A stretch of 45,274 bases of DNA from a bacterium (GTDB lineage Bacteria > Planctomycetota > UBA11346), in NCBI GenBank assembly GCA_020049615.1, contig JAIFKN010000290.1, positions 1 to 45,274 on the forward strand. Direction: 5' to 3'. The notes under the pieces were generated by a model. It was not told the origin of the DNA. It saw only the letters and a program-made list of their open reading frames with translations, and made no database searches. Positions 8,501 to 17,110 of the stretch are shown here, piece after piece. Each line of letters begins with the position of its first letter. Within the stretch, counting starts at the first letter, position 1. The translations under genes and the position numbers were made by a program.

Positions 8501-9299
8501 ATGGCCGACCCCCGATCCTTCGCCTGGCTGCCGCTGCCGGCCTTCAATCAGGGGGACTGGCCGTACCTGATCCGCGCCGCCACCGAGATACTCATCCTGT
8601 GGCTGGCGGTGTACTGGCTGCTGCGCGCCCTCGAACGCATCTCCGCCGGCGGCAAGATCAAAGGCATCAGCCTGGTGCTGGCCGCGGTTGTCGGCGCGTG
8701 GCTGGCGGCGCGATGGCTCGACCTGCACGCCATCAGCTGGCTGCTGCAGACCATGGTGGGTTTCAGCGCCATCGTCCTGATCGTCGTCTTCCAACCCGAA
8801 TTGCGCCGCCTGCTGTCCAAGCTGGGCGGCATCCTGCCGCACGGCCAGCAGGGCACCGGCATGCATCTGGTCGGTCCGCTGGTCGAGGCGGTGATGCAGA
8901 TGGCGGAGAAGCGCATCGGCGCCCTGATCGTCATCGAACGCAATGATCGCCTCGACAACTACATTACTTCCAGTCCGCTCGATTGCGAACTGACCGCCAA
9001 GAGCCTGGTCAGCCTGTTCTGGAAGGATGCGCCGCTGCACGACGGCGCGGTCATCGTCCGCGCCGGCCGCATCGCCGGCGCCGGGGTCATCCTGCCGCTC
9101 ACCAGCAACATCGAGTTCAAGTCGCTGTCCGGCACCCGCCACCGCGCCGGCATCGGCATCTCCGAGGACACCGACGCCCTCGCCCTGGTCGTCTCCGAGG
9201 GATCGCGGAGTCTTCACCCGCGGGCTCAGCCGGCAGGATCTGGAGATCCTCTTCGCCCGCGTCTTCCGCGCCGCCGCCACCGCGAGGAAGCCGGCATGA
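8501..9299 (+). CDS. cdaA: Diadenylate cyclase CdaA, with apparent frameshift near its 3' end
   Basis: Makes c-di-AMP from two ATP at the inner membrane. Three membrane helices lie at about residues 22-43, 54-73 and 78-98. The DAC domain follows, with catalytic motifs DGA (181-183) in APLHDGAVIV and RHR (213-215) in GTRHRAGIGISE. After VVSE (residue 233, codon at 9197) the frame no longer fits the family. Dropping one G from the GGG at 9199-9201 restores DRGVFTRGLSRQDLEILFARV and a stop at 9297-9299 that overlaps the next ATG by 4 bp. As given, the frame instead reads on through cdaR, giving a 585-aa fusion. The catalytic core is complete either way. Either a sequence error or a real frameshift could explain it. 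Confidence 0.88.
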
Positions 9300-10258
9300 A
9301 CTGGCTGCTCGGCAACTGGGAGCTGAAGCTGGTCAGCCTGGTGGTGGCGGTCGCATTGTGGACCTACACCAGCGGCCAGGTGCGGGTCGAGCGTCAGATC
9401 CTGGTCGAGCTCACCCCGGAGCAGGTCTCCGGCCTGCCCAGCGTGCTGCAGGTCTCGGCCATCGAGCCGGCCGAGTTCGTCGCCGTGCTGTCGGTGCCGA
9501 CCAGCAAGCTCGGCGAACTGGGCGACCAGGTGCTGCGTCCGCTGATCGAACTGCCGCGAGATCGCCGCGAGGCCGGCGACGTCGAACTGGCCCTGACTGG
9601 CCGCCTGCTCGGACTCGATTCCGACATCCGTGTCCTGCGCACCGAGCCAGGCGAGGTACGCTCGGTCACCGTCCGCCTGTCGGCCCTGGCATTCGCCACG
9701 CTGCCGGCCGAGGCGCCACCGGTGGTCGGCCTGCCTGCCGGCATCGCCGCCTCGGTCAGGCTCGACCGCACCCGGGTCGAAGTGCGCGGTCCCAGCGAAC
9801 GCATCGCCGCAGCCGAGGCCGAGGGCGCTCCGCTCCGGTTCGTCCCCATCCACCTGGATGGCGTGGACCCCGGCTTGAGCGCACCGCGCGAGGAGCGTCT
9901 GGTCCTGCGGGCCGGGGAGGGGCAGCCCACTCCGGTCGAGCCGGTGCTCGCCACCGTCACGCTCGGCCCGGCCCGCACGGCCACCGTGACCCTGAGCGTG
10001 CCGGTCTCGGTGCTGCTGGCCCCCGCTGAAGCCGGCCGCTGGCGGGTCGAGGGCGGGCCGCCGATCGCCGAGGTGCGGCTGACCGGTCCGGAATCCCTGG
10101 TCCGCGGACTGCGTCCCGAGGATCTCATCGCCTGGGTAGACCTGCATCAGGGCGTTCCGATAGCGGGGGAGCACGACCTGCCGGTGCTGATCCAGCCGGT
10201 GAAGTCGGTGCAGGCCGAGGCTGGCCGTCTGCGTCTGCGCCTGGCGGCGGTGCCGTAG
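9296..10258 (+). CDS. cdaR: YbbR-domain protein, CdaA regulator
   Basis: A 320-aa membrane-anchored protein. The N-terminus MNWLLGNWELKLVSLVVAVA, ending in LWTYTSGQ, is the typical single membrane helix of YbbR/CdaR proteins. It is followed by several ~80-residue beta-rich YbbR repeats on the outer face, for example VELTPEQVSGLPS and VRLTGPESLVRGL. In characterised bacteria CdaR binds CdaA and tunes c-di-AMP output. The ATG overlaps the restored cdaA stop by 4 bp. Because of the single-base difference in cdaA, this gene is also in the same open frame as the cdaA start. No glmM follows, unlike the classic cdaA-cdaR-glmM order of Firmicutes. Confidence 0.88.
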   Translation: MNWLLGNWELKLVSLVVAVALWTYTSGQVRVERQILVELTPEQVSGLPSVLQVSAIEPAEFVAVLSVPTSKLGELGDQVLRPLIELPRDRREAGDVELALTGRLLGLDSDIRVLRTEPGEVRSVTVRLSALAFATLPAEAPPVVGLPAGIAASVRLDRTRVEVRGPSERIAAAEAEGAPLRFVPIHLDGVDPGLSAPREERLVLRAGEGQPTPVEPVLATVTLGPARTATVTLSVPVSVLLAPAEAGRWRVEGGPPIAEVRLTGPESLVRGLRPEDLIAWVDLHQGVPIAGEHDLPVLIQPVKSVQAEAGRLRLRLAAVP

Positions 10259-10298
10259 CCGGTTGCGCCGGGGATCAGCCGGGCGACGATGCCGCCCC

Positions 10299-10817
10299 AT
10301 GCTGCGCCTCCTCGCCCTCGTTCCGTTCCTCTGCTCCGCCGCCTGGGCCGCCCAGCCGGCCGGCACGACCCCGCTCCTGCTCCAGGTCGGCGGCGACTAC
10401 CTCGGCCCAGACCTGCGCCAGGCGCTGCAGACCGACTGGGGCTACCACGCCGGGCTCGCCACGCTGGTCGCCGAAAGCGGCATGGTCGGCGTGCCCAGCG
10501 TCGATCTCGACTTCCGCTATGCCCCGGATGGTGAGGGTTCCCTGTTCACCTTCGCCGCGACCTACGCCGAGCGCGCCCTGATCGGCGGACGGTACTGGGT
10601 CGGAGTCGGCTTCGGCAGCAACTTCGTGCGGCTCAAGCTCGATGAGACCCCGGAGCGGGCGGCCGACTCCGAACGGCGCTGGAGCATCGGCGGCAAGGCC
10701 ATGCTCGGCTACCTGCTGACCGACCGGATGTTCGTCGAGGCGACCTACCACTACACCCGGGATGCGCTCGAACTCGACACCGCTTCGGCCTCCATCGCCC
10801 TGGGCTACTGGTTCTGA
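10299..10817 (+). CDS. Small outer-membrane beta-barrel protein, unknown function
   Basis: A 172-aa exported protein. The signal peptide is MLRLLALVPFLCSAAWA with likely cleavage before AQPAG. The mature part alternates polar and hydrophobic residues in short strands (RYWVGVGFGSNFVRLKL, FVEATYHYTRDALELD) and ends SIALGYWF. A terminal aromatic residue is typical of outer-membrane barrels. Its size suggests an eight-stranded OmpA/OmpX-like barrel, which is inferred from pattern only. Its stop overlaps the ruvB ATG (TGATG), so it is translationally coupled to ruvB, an unrelated DNA-repair gene. Confidence 0.7.
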   Translation: MLRLLALVPFLCSAAWAAQPAGTTPLLLQVGGDYLGPDLRQALQTDWGYHAGLATLVAESGMVGVPSVDLDFRYAPDGEGSLFTFAATYAERALIGGRYWVGVGFGSNFVRLKLDETPERAADSERRWSIGGKAMLGYLLTDRMFVEATYHYTRDALELDTASASIALGYWF

Positions 10818-11830
10818 TGCCGCAGTCGCCAGGGCAGCTGGGCGAGCGCGACGACGCCTCGGACCGCGCCTTGCGGCCGAAGACGCTGGCCGACTTCACC
10901 GGCCAGCAGGCGGTGACCAGGAACCTCGCCCTGGCGGTGGCGGCAGCCCGGCAGCGGCAGGAGCAGCTCGACCACGTCCTGCTCGCCGGCCCGCCCGGCC
11001 TCGGCAAGACCACCTTGGCCCACATCCTGGCGGCCGAGATGGGCGCCGAGATCAAGGAGACCTCGGGGCCGATGCTGGAGAAGCCGGGTGACCTGGCGGC
11101 GCTGCTCTCGGCCCTGCGTGCCGGTTCGATCCTGTTCATCGATGAGATCCACAGCCTCAAGCGCGTCGTCGAGGAGTACCTCTACAGCGCGATGGAGGAC
11201 TTCCGCATCACGGTGAACCTGGGCGAGGGGCCGACCAGCCAGTCGCTGACCATCAACCTGCAGCCCTTCACCCTGGTCGGCGCGACCACCCGCGAGGGCA
11301 GCCTGTCAGCGCCCTTCCGCAGCCGCTTCGGCATCCGCGAGCGGCTCGACCTGTACAGCCCGGCCGAACTGGCCTGCATCCTGCGGCGCAGCGCCGGCCT
11401 GCTCGCGGTCGAGGCCGACGATGCCGGGTTGGCGGTGATCGCCGGGCGCAGCCGCGGCACCGCGCGCATCGCCAACAACCATCTGCGCCGCATCCGCGAT
11501 CTCGCCCAGGTGCACCACGGCAACCGCATCTGCGCCCCGGTCGCCGAGCAGGGCCTGGGCATGCTCGGCATCGATCCGTCCGGCCTGACCGAGATCGACC
11601 GTCGCATCCTGCAGTGCCTGTGCCGCGCGCGCCGGCCGGTCGGGGTGAAGACCATCGCCCAGACCGTCGACGAGGAGGAGCCGACGGTCGAGGATCTGCA
11701 CGAGCCGTTCCTCATCCAGGCAGGATTCATCCTCAAGACGCCGCAGGGCCGCCTGGCCACCCCGCTGGCCTACCGTCACCTCGGCCTGGCTCCACCGGTC
11801 GAGTCGGGGCAGCAGGAACGGTGGTTCTGA
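10817..11830 (+). CDS. ruvB: Holliday junction branch migration ATPase RuvB
   Basis: Hexameric AAA+ motor that drives branch migration with RuvA. The 337-aa protein has the Walker A motif GPPGLGKT (58-65), Walker B ILFIDEIHSL (Asp109-Glu110), and sensor 1 region LVGATTREGSLSAPFRSRF. The C-terminal winged-helix domain reads DRRILQCL, then PTVEDLHEPFLIQAGFI and TPLAYRHLGL. Length matches the family. It starts at ATG 10817 inside the preceding stop codon. RuvA and RuvC are not adjacent. It is followed 2 bp later by the large protease-barrel gene, so it may share an mRNA with envelope genes. Confidence 0.96.
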   Translation: MPQSPGQLGERDDASDRALRPKTLADFTGQQAVTRNLALAVAAARQRQEQLDHVLLAGPPGLGKTTLAHILAAEMGAEIKETSGPMLEKPGDLAALLSALRAGSILFIDEIHSLKRVVEEYLYSAMEDFRITVNLGEGPTSQSLTINLQPFTLVGATTREGSLSAPFRSRFGIRERLDLYSPAELACILRRSAGLLAVEADDAGLAVIAGRSRGTARIANNHLRRIRDLAQVHHGNRICAPVAEQGLGMLGIDPSGLTEIDRRILQCLCRARRPVGVKTIAQTVDEEEPTVEDLHEPFLIQAGFILKTPQGRLATPLAYRHLGLAPPVESGQQERWF

Positions 11831-11832
11831 GC

Positions 11833-14754
11833 ATGGCAAGCCCTGTGCGGTATGCGGTTCGCGCCTGCCTGCTCGCGGCGCTCGCCTGCGGCCTGGGTGC
11901 CGAGGAGGTGTTCAAGCCGAACGTGCGCTACAGCACGTTCACCGCCCCCGGCATCGAGATCCACGTCCAGAGCGCGCAGGCCGAGCGGTTGCGTCCGTTC
12001 GCCGAACGCGCGGTGGCGGTCTACGCGCGGATGGTCGCCGACGCCGGCTGGACGCCGACGCGCACCCTGCAGCTGGTGCTGACCGATGACGAGGACGCCC
12101 ATAACGGTTTCTCCACCGTCGTGCCCTTCCCGCTGGTCAATGTCCAGCTCGGTCCGACCCGGCCGGAGAGCGGCCTCTTCGCCGGCGACGACGAGTCGAT
12201 GCGGACGCTGGTGCATGAACTCGGCCACCACCTGTCCAACGACCGCAATCACGGCTGGCGCGCCATGCTGGAGTCGGTGTTCGGACGGGTCATGCCGAGC
12301 GATCCGCTGTCGCTGGGCGTATTCCTGCTGTCGACCCCGAACCACGTCCTGTCACCGGCCTTCTGGCACGAGGGCGTGGCGCAGTGGGCCGAGACCGCCT
12401 ATGCCGATCCCGCGTCCGCCTGGGGCGGTCGCGGTCGCGACAGCCTCAACCACATGGCTTGGCGGCTGGACGCCGCCGCGGAAGGGATCCCGCCGGCGGA
12501 CACCTGGCGCCTCGACTACGAAGCCTGGCCGTACGGCAACCGCGCCTACCTCTATGGGCTGGCCTACACCCGCTGGCTGGCTGGAGCCTTCGGCGACCGT
12601 CGCGGACTCTGGCGGGTGGTCGAGGGTCAGACCCGGCTGAGCACGCCGTTCGCCTTCCTCGGCGGGACCGAGGGCTCGCTCGGCTTCAGCCATGACGGCC
12701 TGATCGAGCGGGCCCGCGCCGATCTGCAGGCCGAGCAGGAGGCCGCCCTCGCCGCGCTGCGCACGCAGCCTCCGACCGTGGTGCCGCGTCTGACGCCGCG
12801 GCAGTGGCGGGTCGCCGCACCGGCGTGGCAGGCCCGTGGGCTGCTGCATGCAGCGGATGCCCCGACGGCGCAGCCCGCGCTGCGCACGACCAGCCTCGGC
12901 ACCGAATCCTTCCCGTCGCTGGCCTGGCCGGGGCCGTCGGCCTGGCTGCTGGGCAACGTCCGCCGGGTCGATGACCGGAGCGCGGTGTACGCTGACGCCG
13001 CCGTCGGCGGCGACCAATGGGAGCGCAGCGAGGTCCGCCTGCTGGTGGATGGCACGGTCGAGCGCACCTGGGACGACGGACGACTGATCCAGCCGGATGC
13101 CCGCCGCATCGGCGACGGCTTCCTCTTCGCCGCCATCCGCCTCGACGGGGCCGGTGTGCAGTCCCTGGCACTCAGCGATGGCCGCACCGTGCCGGCGGCA
13201 GGGCGTCCCTGGTCACCGGCCTTCCGCCCTGGCCGTGACGAGCTGTGCTGGGTCGAGACCGATCGCGACGGTTCGCGCCTGGTCCTCGCCGATCTGTCGG
13301 GGGGGACGCGGCGCGTGCTGTGGCAGGTGCGCGGTCGCATCCTGCACCCGGTCTGGGATGCCGACGGACAACGCGTGTTCTGCGCCAGCGACGTGTCCGG
13401 CGTGGCCAACGGCTGGTGTATCGTCGTAGAGCCGGCATCCGCCGTCCCCGTGACCCACGCCATCGGCGGCGTCCTGGCCGTCGTGCCCTCGCCCGACGGC
13501 GCCAGCCTGGCGATCCTCGATCACGATGCTGACGGTCCGTTCATCGGCGTGATGCCGCTCGACCCATCCGCCTGGCCGGCGCAGCTGCCCCGCCTGCCGC
13601 TGCCCTGGCCGGCGCCGGTCGAGCGGCAGCCGCTCGGACCTGCCGCCGCTGGCGAGGACCAGGCCGATCCGCAGGCCGCCGCCGTGGAGCCCCAGCCGTT
13701 GGCCGAAGCCGCGCCCTACAGCGGTCTGGCCAGCCTGCGCCCGCGCTACTGGACGCCGACGACGATGGCCGTGCCGGAAGGGGGCCTGGGGGCGGTCGCG
13801 GTCGCCACCGATGCGCTGCTCACCCATCAGGTGGTCGCCTCGGTCGGCGCCGGCTACCACGAGCGCAGTCCGGTCGGCCTGGCTGCATGGACCTACAGCG
13901 GCTGGAATCCGGGGCTCGGACTGATCGTGAAGCGGGCCGAACTCGGCTACGACCAGCAGGTCTGGGCCAGCGACATGCAGCTGCATGATTACGTCGAGAC
14001 GGTCGATACGGTCGAGGGCCGCATCGGTTACGGCCTCGGCGGCTACGGCCGACGCTGGCAGGCCTGGCTGGCAGCCGGCCTCGACCAGCACCGCACGGTC
14101 GAGTCCGCCAGCGAGGACTACGACGGACTCGCCACCTACGGACCTGAACCGTTCACCGGCAGCGAGCGCTACCTCGAGCTCGTCCTGGCCTACGACGACA
14201 GCATGCTCTTCCCGACCAGCTACGCCCGCGAGGATGGCGCCTCGCTGGCGGTGTCGGCGCGGACCACCGACGAGCGGGGCAACCGTGTGTTCGCCATCGG
14301 TTCCTACAGCCTGCCGGTCGTACCCTCCTGGAACCATCAGCTGGTGGTCTCCGGCCAGCTCGGCTGGAGCGACGGTCCGCGCGATCTGCAGGGGCGGTTC
14401 GGCATCGGCGGCAACCGTGCCGAAGGCCTGCCGCGCGGCTATCCGGACACCATGGCGCGTGGGCGCACCCTCGAGGGGTGGAGCGCCGCCTACCGCCTGC
14501 CGCTGTGGCAGCCCTTCTCCGGTCTCGGCACCACGCCCTGGGTCAGCAGGCAGTTCGTCCTCGAAGGCTTCTACGACGCCGCCCGGGTCGGCGAACGCTT
14601 CGAGGAGGGGGACTGGTACCGGTCGGCCGGCGCCGAACTCCACTTCGAATTCTCCTACTGGCTGGTGCGCTTCGCTCCTGGCCTCGGCCTGGCGCGGCAG
14701 ATCGACGGGCTGGAGGAGACCGCCGGCTACCTCTCCCTCGGCTTCCGGTGGTGA
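11833..14754 (+). CDS. Exported metalloprotease-like / beta-propeller / outer-membrane barrel fusion
   Basis: A 973-aa protein that I do not recognise as a named gene. A signal peptide (about residues 1-23, ending LACGLGAEE) is followed by a gluzincin-like domain with HELGHH (His128, Glu129, His132) and a probable third ligand Glu180 in FWHEGVAQWAE, as in the peptidase MA family. Residues ~350-620 carry TolB/WD-like strands (RPWSPAFRPGRDELCWVETD, PSPDGASLAILD), suggesting a beta-propeller. A Pro/Ala-rich linker leads to ~300 residues of amphipathic strands ending GYLSLGFRW, as in an outer-membrane barrel. I infer a surface or periplasmic protease or peptide-binding protein anchored in the outer membrane. 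The substrate is unknown. Confidence 0.75.
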   Translation: MASPVRYAVRACLLAALACGLGAEEVFKPNVRYSTFTAPGIEIHVQSAQAERLRPFAERAVAVYARMVADAGWTPTRTLQLVLTDDEDAHNGFSTVVPFPLVNVQLGPTRPESGLFAGDDESMRTLVHELGHHLSNDRNHGWRAMLESVFGRVMPSDPLSLGVFLLSTPNHVLSPAFWHEGVAQWAETAYADPASAWGGRGRDSLNHMAWRLDAAAEGIPPADTWRLDYEAWPYGNRAYLYGLAYTRWLAGAFGDRRGLWRVVEGQTRLSTPFAFLGGTEGSLGFSHDGLIERARADLQAEQEAALAALRTQPPTVVPRLTPRQWRVAAPAWQARGLLHAADAPTAQPALRTTSLGTESFPSLAWPGPSAWLLGNVRRVDDRSAVYADAAVGGDQWERSEVRLLVDGTVERTWDDGRLIQPDARRIGDGFLFAAIRLDGAGVQSLALSDGRTVPAAGRPWSPAFRPGRDELCWVETDRDGSRLVLADLSGGTRRVLWQVRGRILHPVWDADGQRVFCASDVSGVANGWCIVVEPASAVPVTHAIGGVLAVVPSPDGASLAILDHDADGPFIGVMPLDPSAWPAQLPRLPLPWPAPVERQPLGPAAAGEDQADPQAAAVEPQPLAEAAPYSGLASLRPRYWTPTTMAVPEGGLGAVAVATDALLTHQVVASVGAGYHERSPVGLAAWTYSGWNPGLGLIVKRAELGYDQQVWASDMQLHDYVETVDTVEGRIGYGLGGYGRRWQAWLAAGLDQHRTVESASEDYDGLATYGPEPFTGSERYLELVLAYDDSMLFPTSYAREDGASLAVSARTTDERGNRVFAIGSYSLPVVPSWNHQLVVSGQLGWSDGPRDLQGRFGIGGNRAEGLPRGYPDTMARGRTLEGWSAAYRLPLWQPFSGLGTTPWVSRQFVLEGFYDAARVGERFEEGDWYRSAGAELHFEFSYWLVRFAPGLGLARQIDGLEETAGYLSLGFRW

Positions 14755-14755
14755 C

Positions 14756-15208
14756 ATGCGCTGCGAGACCTTCCGCACCGATCCGGCGGCGCTGATCGCC
14801 GCCCTCTCCGAGCCGGCCCTGCTGCAGCGCTATCTCGAGGCGCAGCAAGCCGAGCTGCCGAGCCTGGCCGACCGCGGCATGTCCGCGTTCCTGCGGCGCA
14901 TGGGCGCGTTGGCAGCCGAAGCGCAGGGCGCGGGCCTGACCGCGCTGGCGCGGCGCGATCTGGCGCAGGCCGATGCGCTGCTCACCGACCTTTTCGCGGT
15001 GGCGACCTGGCATGGCTGGGAACTGCCGCTCGAACGACGTGGTGAAGCCGAGGCAGAGGTGGGAGCTCGCGGACTGCTCGGAGCGGACATCACCGAGGAT
15101 GGCGCCACCCTGTGGCTGATCGACCATGCCACCGTCGCCCTGGCCCGTGCGCGTCAGGCTGGAGAAGCCGACTGGCACAGCCACCACCCCCGCGTTCAGC
15201 GGCGATAG
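14756..15208 (+). CDS. Hypothetical protein, 150 aa
   Basis: Starts at ATG 14756, 1 bp after the large protease-barrel gene, as the last gene of that plus-strand run. It is mostly alpha-helical (LIAALSEPALLQRYLEAQQA, LARRDLAQADALLTDLFAVA) with a short beta-hairpin-like stretch near ITEDGATLWLIDHATVAL. There is no signal peptide, membrane helix or recognisable motif. The 3' end overlaps the convergent Ser/Thr kinase gene by 13 bp. The position and codon use look like a real gene. I cannot assign a function. Confidence 0.6.
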   Translation: MRCETFRTDPAALIAALSEPALLQRYLEAQQAELPSLADRGMSAFLRRMGALAAEAQGAGLTALARRDLAQADALLTDLFAVATWHGWELPLERRGEAEAEVGARGLLGADITEDGATLWLIDHATVALARARQAGEADWHSHHPRVQRR

Positions 15209-16158
15209 CGGAAGCGGCGCCGGCGGCGTCCGGGTATCGGCGTCCGACCCGGGGTGACGGCCGCGAATTCGCGGCTGCCGGTGTCGTCGAGCTTCGGCGC
15301 CTTGCCTTTGGCGAGGTCTTCCAGCGCCTTGACCAGAGCGTCGCCATCCGACAGACGGCGGTCCGGGTCCTTGGCCAGCATCAGGTCGAGCAGTTGCTGG
15401 CAATCGCGCGGAATGGTCGCGGGATAGGCCAGCTCCTGGGTGCAGACATTGACGATCAGATCGATGACCGTGCTGCCGTTGAACGGCGGCTGCCCGGTCA
15501 TGGCGTAGAACAGGGTGGCGCCGAGGCTGAAGATGTCGCTGGCCGTCGAGGCCTCGTCGGGATCGCGGCTCTGCTCGGGCGACGACCACTCGGGCGTGCC
15601 GACGATGGTCAGCAGGCGGCGACCCGGCGTGCGCACGGTCTGACCTTCGAGACGGTCGCGCACCAGGCCGAGGTCGAGGACCTTGGCCAAGCCGTTCTGC
15701 GTCACCAGGATGTTGTCGGGCTTGATGTCGCGATGGATCAGATCGGCTCGGTGCGCCGCGGCGAGGGCCTGGGCGATCTGGTAGGCGATGTGCAGGGCCG
15801 AAGCGCGCTTGAGGGGGCCCTGCTCGCTGATCAGTTGCGACAGGGTCGTTCCCGGCACGTACTCCATCGCGTAGGCGTAGAGCCTGCGCTCGGGGTCGGC
15901 ATGGACGTCATGCACCATCACCAGGTTCTGGTGGGTCAGCTTGGCGGTGGAGCGGGCCTCGCGCAGGAAGTCGTTGGCCATCTGCGGAGAGCGGGCGAAC
16001 CGTCCCCCCAGGACCTTGACCGCGACCGTGCGCTGCAGCGACAGTTGCGTGGCCTTGTAGACGGTGCCCATCCCGCCACGGCCGAGCACCCCTTCGACGC
16101 GGTAGCCGAACAGTTCGGTCCCAGGCGGGATGCCTTCAGTCGGAGCCGGGGTGTTCAT
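15196..16158 (-). CDS. Hanks-type Ser/Thr protein kinase
   Basis: A 320-aa soluble protein kinase. The glycine loop is GVLGRGGMGTVYKA, the ATP-binding lysine is Lys48 in VAVKVL, the catalytic loop is HRDIKPDN (Asp144, Lys146, Asn149), and the metal motif is DLG (162-164). The activation segment ends VGTPEWSSPEQ. All catalytic residues are present, so it should be active. There is no membrane segment or sensor domain. After the kinase core it ends in a very basic tail (PGRRRRRFRYRR) that could bind nucleic acid or membrane. ATG 16158 is preferred; an in-frame ATG lies at 16188 and a TTG at 16218. The 3' end overlaps the convergent hypothetical gene. Confidence 0.92.
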   Translation of the reverse strand: MNTPAPTEGIPPGTELFGYRVEGVLGRGGMGTVYKATQLSLQRTVAVKVLGGRFARSPQMANDFLREARSTAKLTHQNLVMVHDVHADPERRLYAYAMEYVPGTTLSQLISEQGPLKRASALHIAYQIAQALAAAHRADLIHRDIKPDNILVTQNGLAKVLDLGLVRDRLEGQTVRTPGRRLLTIVGTPEWSSPEQSRDPDEASTASDIFSLGATLFYAMTGQPPFNGSTVIDLIVNVCTQELAYPATIPRDCQQLLDLMLAKDPDRRLSDGDALVKALEDLAKGKAPKLDDTGSREFAAVTPGRTPIPGRRRRRFRYRR

Positions 16159-16190
16159 GGGCTGGGGAGTGGCCACGGCTGCGAGCATAC

Positions 16191-16217
16191 TGGCATGCAA
16201 CGTTTGAACAGATGCCA
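16191..16217. promoter_or_regulatory. Inverted repeat in divergent promoter region
   Basis: The 160-bp gap between the divergent kinase and phosphatase genes (16159-16318) is less GC-rich than its surroundings. It contains TGGCAT at 16191-16196 and ATGCCA at 16212-16217, a perfect 6-bp inverted repeat with a 15-bp spacer. Such spacing is seen at operators for dimeric regulators. I cannot place convincing -35/-10 boxes on either strand. Confidence 0.25.
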
Positions 16218-16318
16218 AGGTTCAGGCCATGCGGATTATGCAGCAGACAGCGTGTCATTCATCTGCCCACTTGGCAGCCATGCCGGGGGGTGCACCATGC
16301 CCGTGGAGACGGGCAAGC

Positions 16319-17110
16319 ATGGTTTGTACAGACCCTCTATGGCTGCAGCTCCGTACCGCGGCTACGGTTGCAGCGCGTGCTGGCGGCCTGGCAGCGATGC
16401 GCCACTTCCGTCGACCCGATCTGCAGGTCGAGAACAAGCACGACGACAGTCCGGTGACGGTGGCGGATCGCGAGGCCGAGGCTGCGATCGCCGCCGTGCT
16501 ACGCAGCGCACGGCCGGCGGACGGCTGGCTGGGCGAGGAGACCGGCGCCGGATCAGGCACCTCGCCCTACACCTGGATCGTGGACCCGATCGATGGGACG
16601 CGGAACTTCGTCCGTGGGATCCCGCTTTGGGCGGTGCTGGTCGCCTGCGAGCACGTCGAGCACGGCGTGGTCGCCGCGGCGGTCGGCATCCCCGGGCTGG
16701 ATGAGTGGTACGACGCCGTCCTTGGCGGCGGGGCACGCCTCAACGAGACGCCGATCCACGTCTCCGGCGTGGATGATCTCGCCGGCAGCCTGTTCTGCTT
16801 CGAGTCGCCGGCCTGGTTCACCCGCAATGGTCTCAGCGACTGCTTCCGCGAACTGTGCGACGCCACCGCCTTGCAGCGCGGCATCTGCGATGCCTACGGC
16901 CACATGCTGGTCGCCACCGGACGCGCCGAGGTGGTGGTCGAACCGCAACTGAAGGTATGGGACGTCGCTGCCACGAGCCTGGTGGTGCGCGAGGCGGGTG
17001 GACGCTTCAGCGACCTCGCCGGCACGACCTCGATCCGTTCGGACAACGCCCTGGTCAGCAACGGCCGGGTGCACGATGCGACCCTGGCACTGGTCGCGAG
17101 GCATCGCTGA
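16319..17110 (+). CDS. Inositol monophosphatase family phosphatase (HisN/SuhB-like)
   Basis: A 263-aa Mg-dependent sugar-phosphate phosphatase family protein. The metal-binding motifs are LGEETG (Glu73/Glu74), VDPIDGTRNF (Asp89, Asp92, Gly93, Thr94) and KVWDVAATSLVVREAGG. Members hydrolyse inositol-1-phosphate, histidinol phosphate, PAP or fructose bisphosphate, and the sequence alone does not separate these. Histidinol-phosphatase is plausible because the next gene is in aromatic amino-acid synthesis, but that is inference. ATG 16319 has a GGAG 10 bp upstream. Its stop overlaps the aroA ATG (TGATG), so the two are co-translated. Confidence 0.85.
   Translation: MVCTDPLWLQLRTAATVAARAGGLAAMRHFRRPDLQVENKHDDSPVTVADREAEAAIAAVLRSARPADGWLGEETGAGSGTSPYTWIVDPIDGTRNFVRGIPLWAVLVACEHVEHGVVAAAVGIPGLDEWYDAVLGGGARLNETPIHVSGVDDLAGSLFCFESPAWFTRNGLSDCFRELCDATALQRGICDAYGHMLVATGRAEVVVEPQLKVWDVAATSLVVREAGGRFSDLAGTTSIRSDNALVSNGRVHDATLALVARHR

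Noticed and set aside
8318..10366. 682-codon minus-strand open frame opposite cdaA/cdaR
   Set aside because: The protein is low-complexity Gln/Asp/Gly-rich with no motif. The plus strand carries clear CdaA and YbbR signals.
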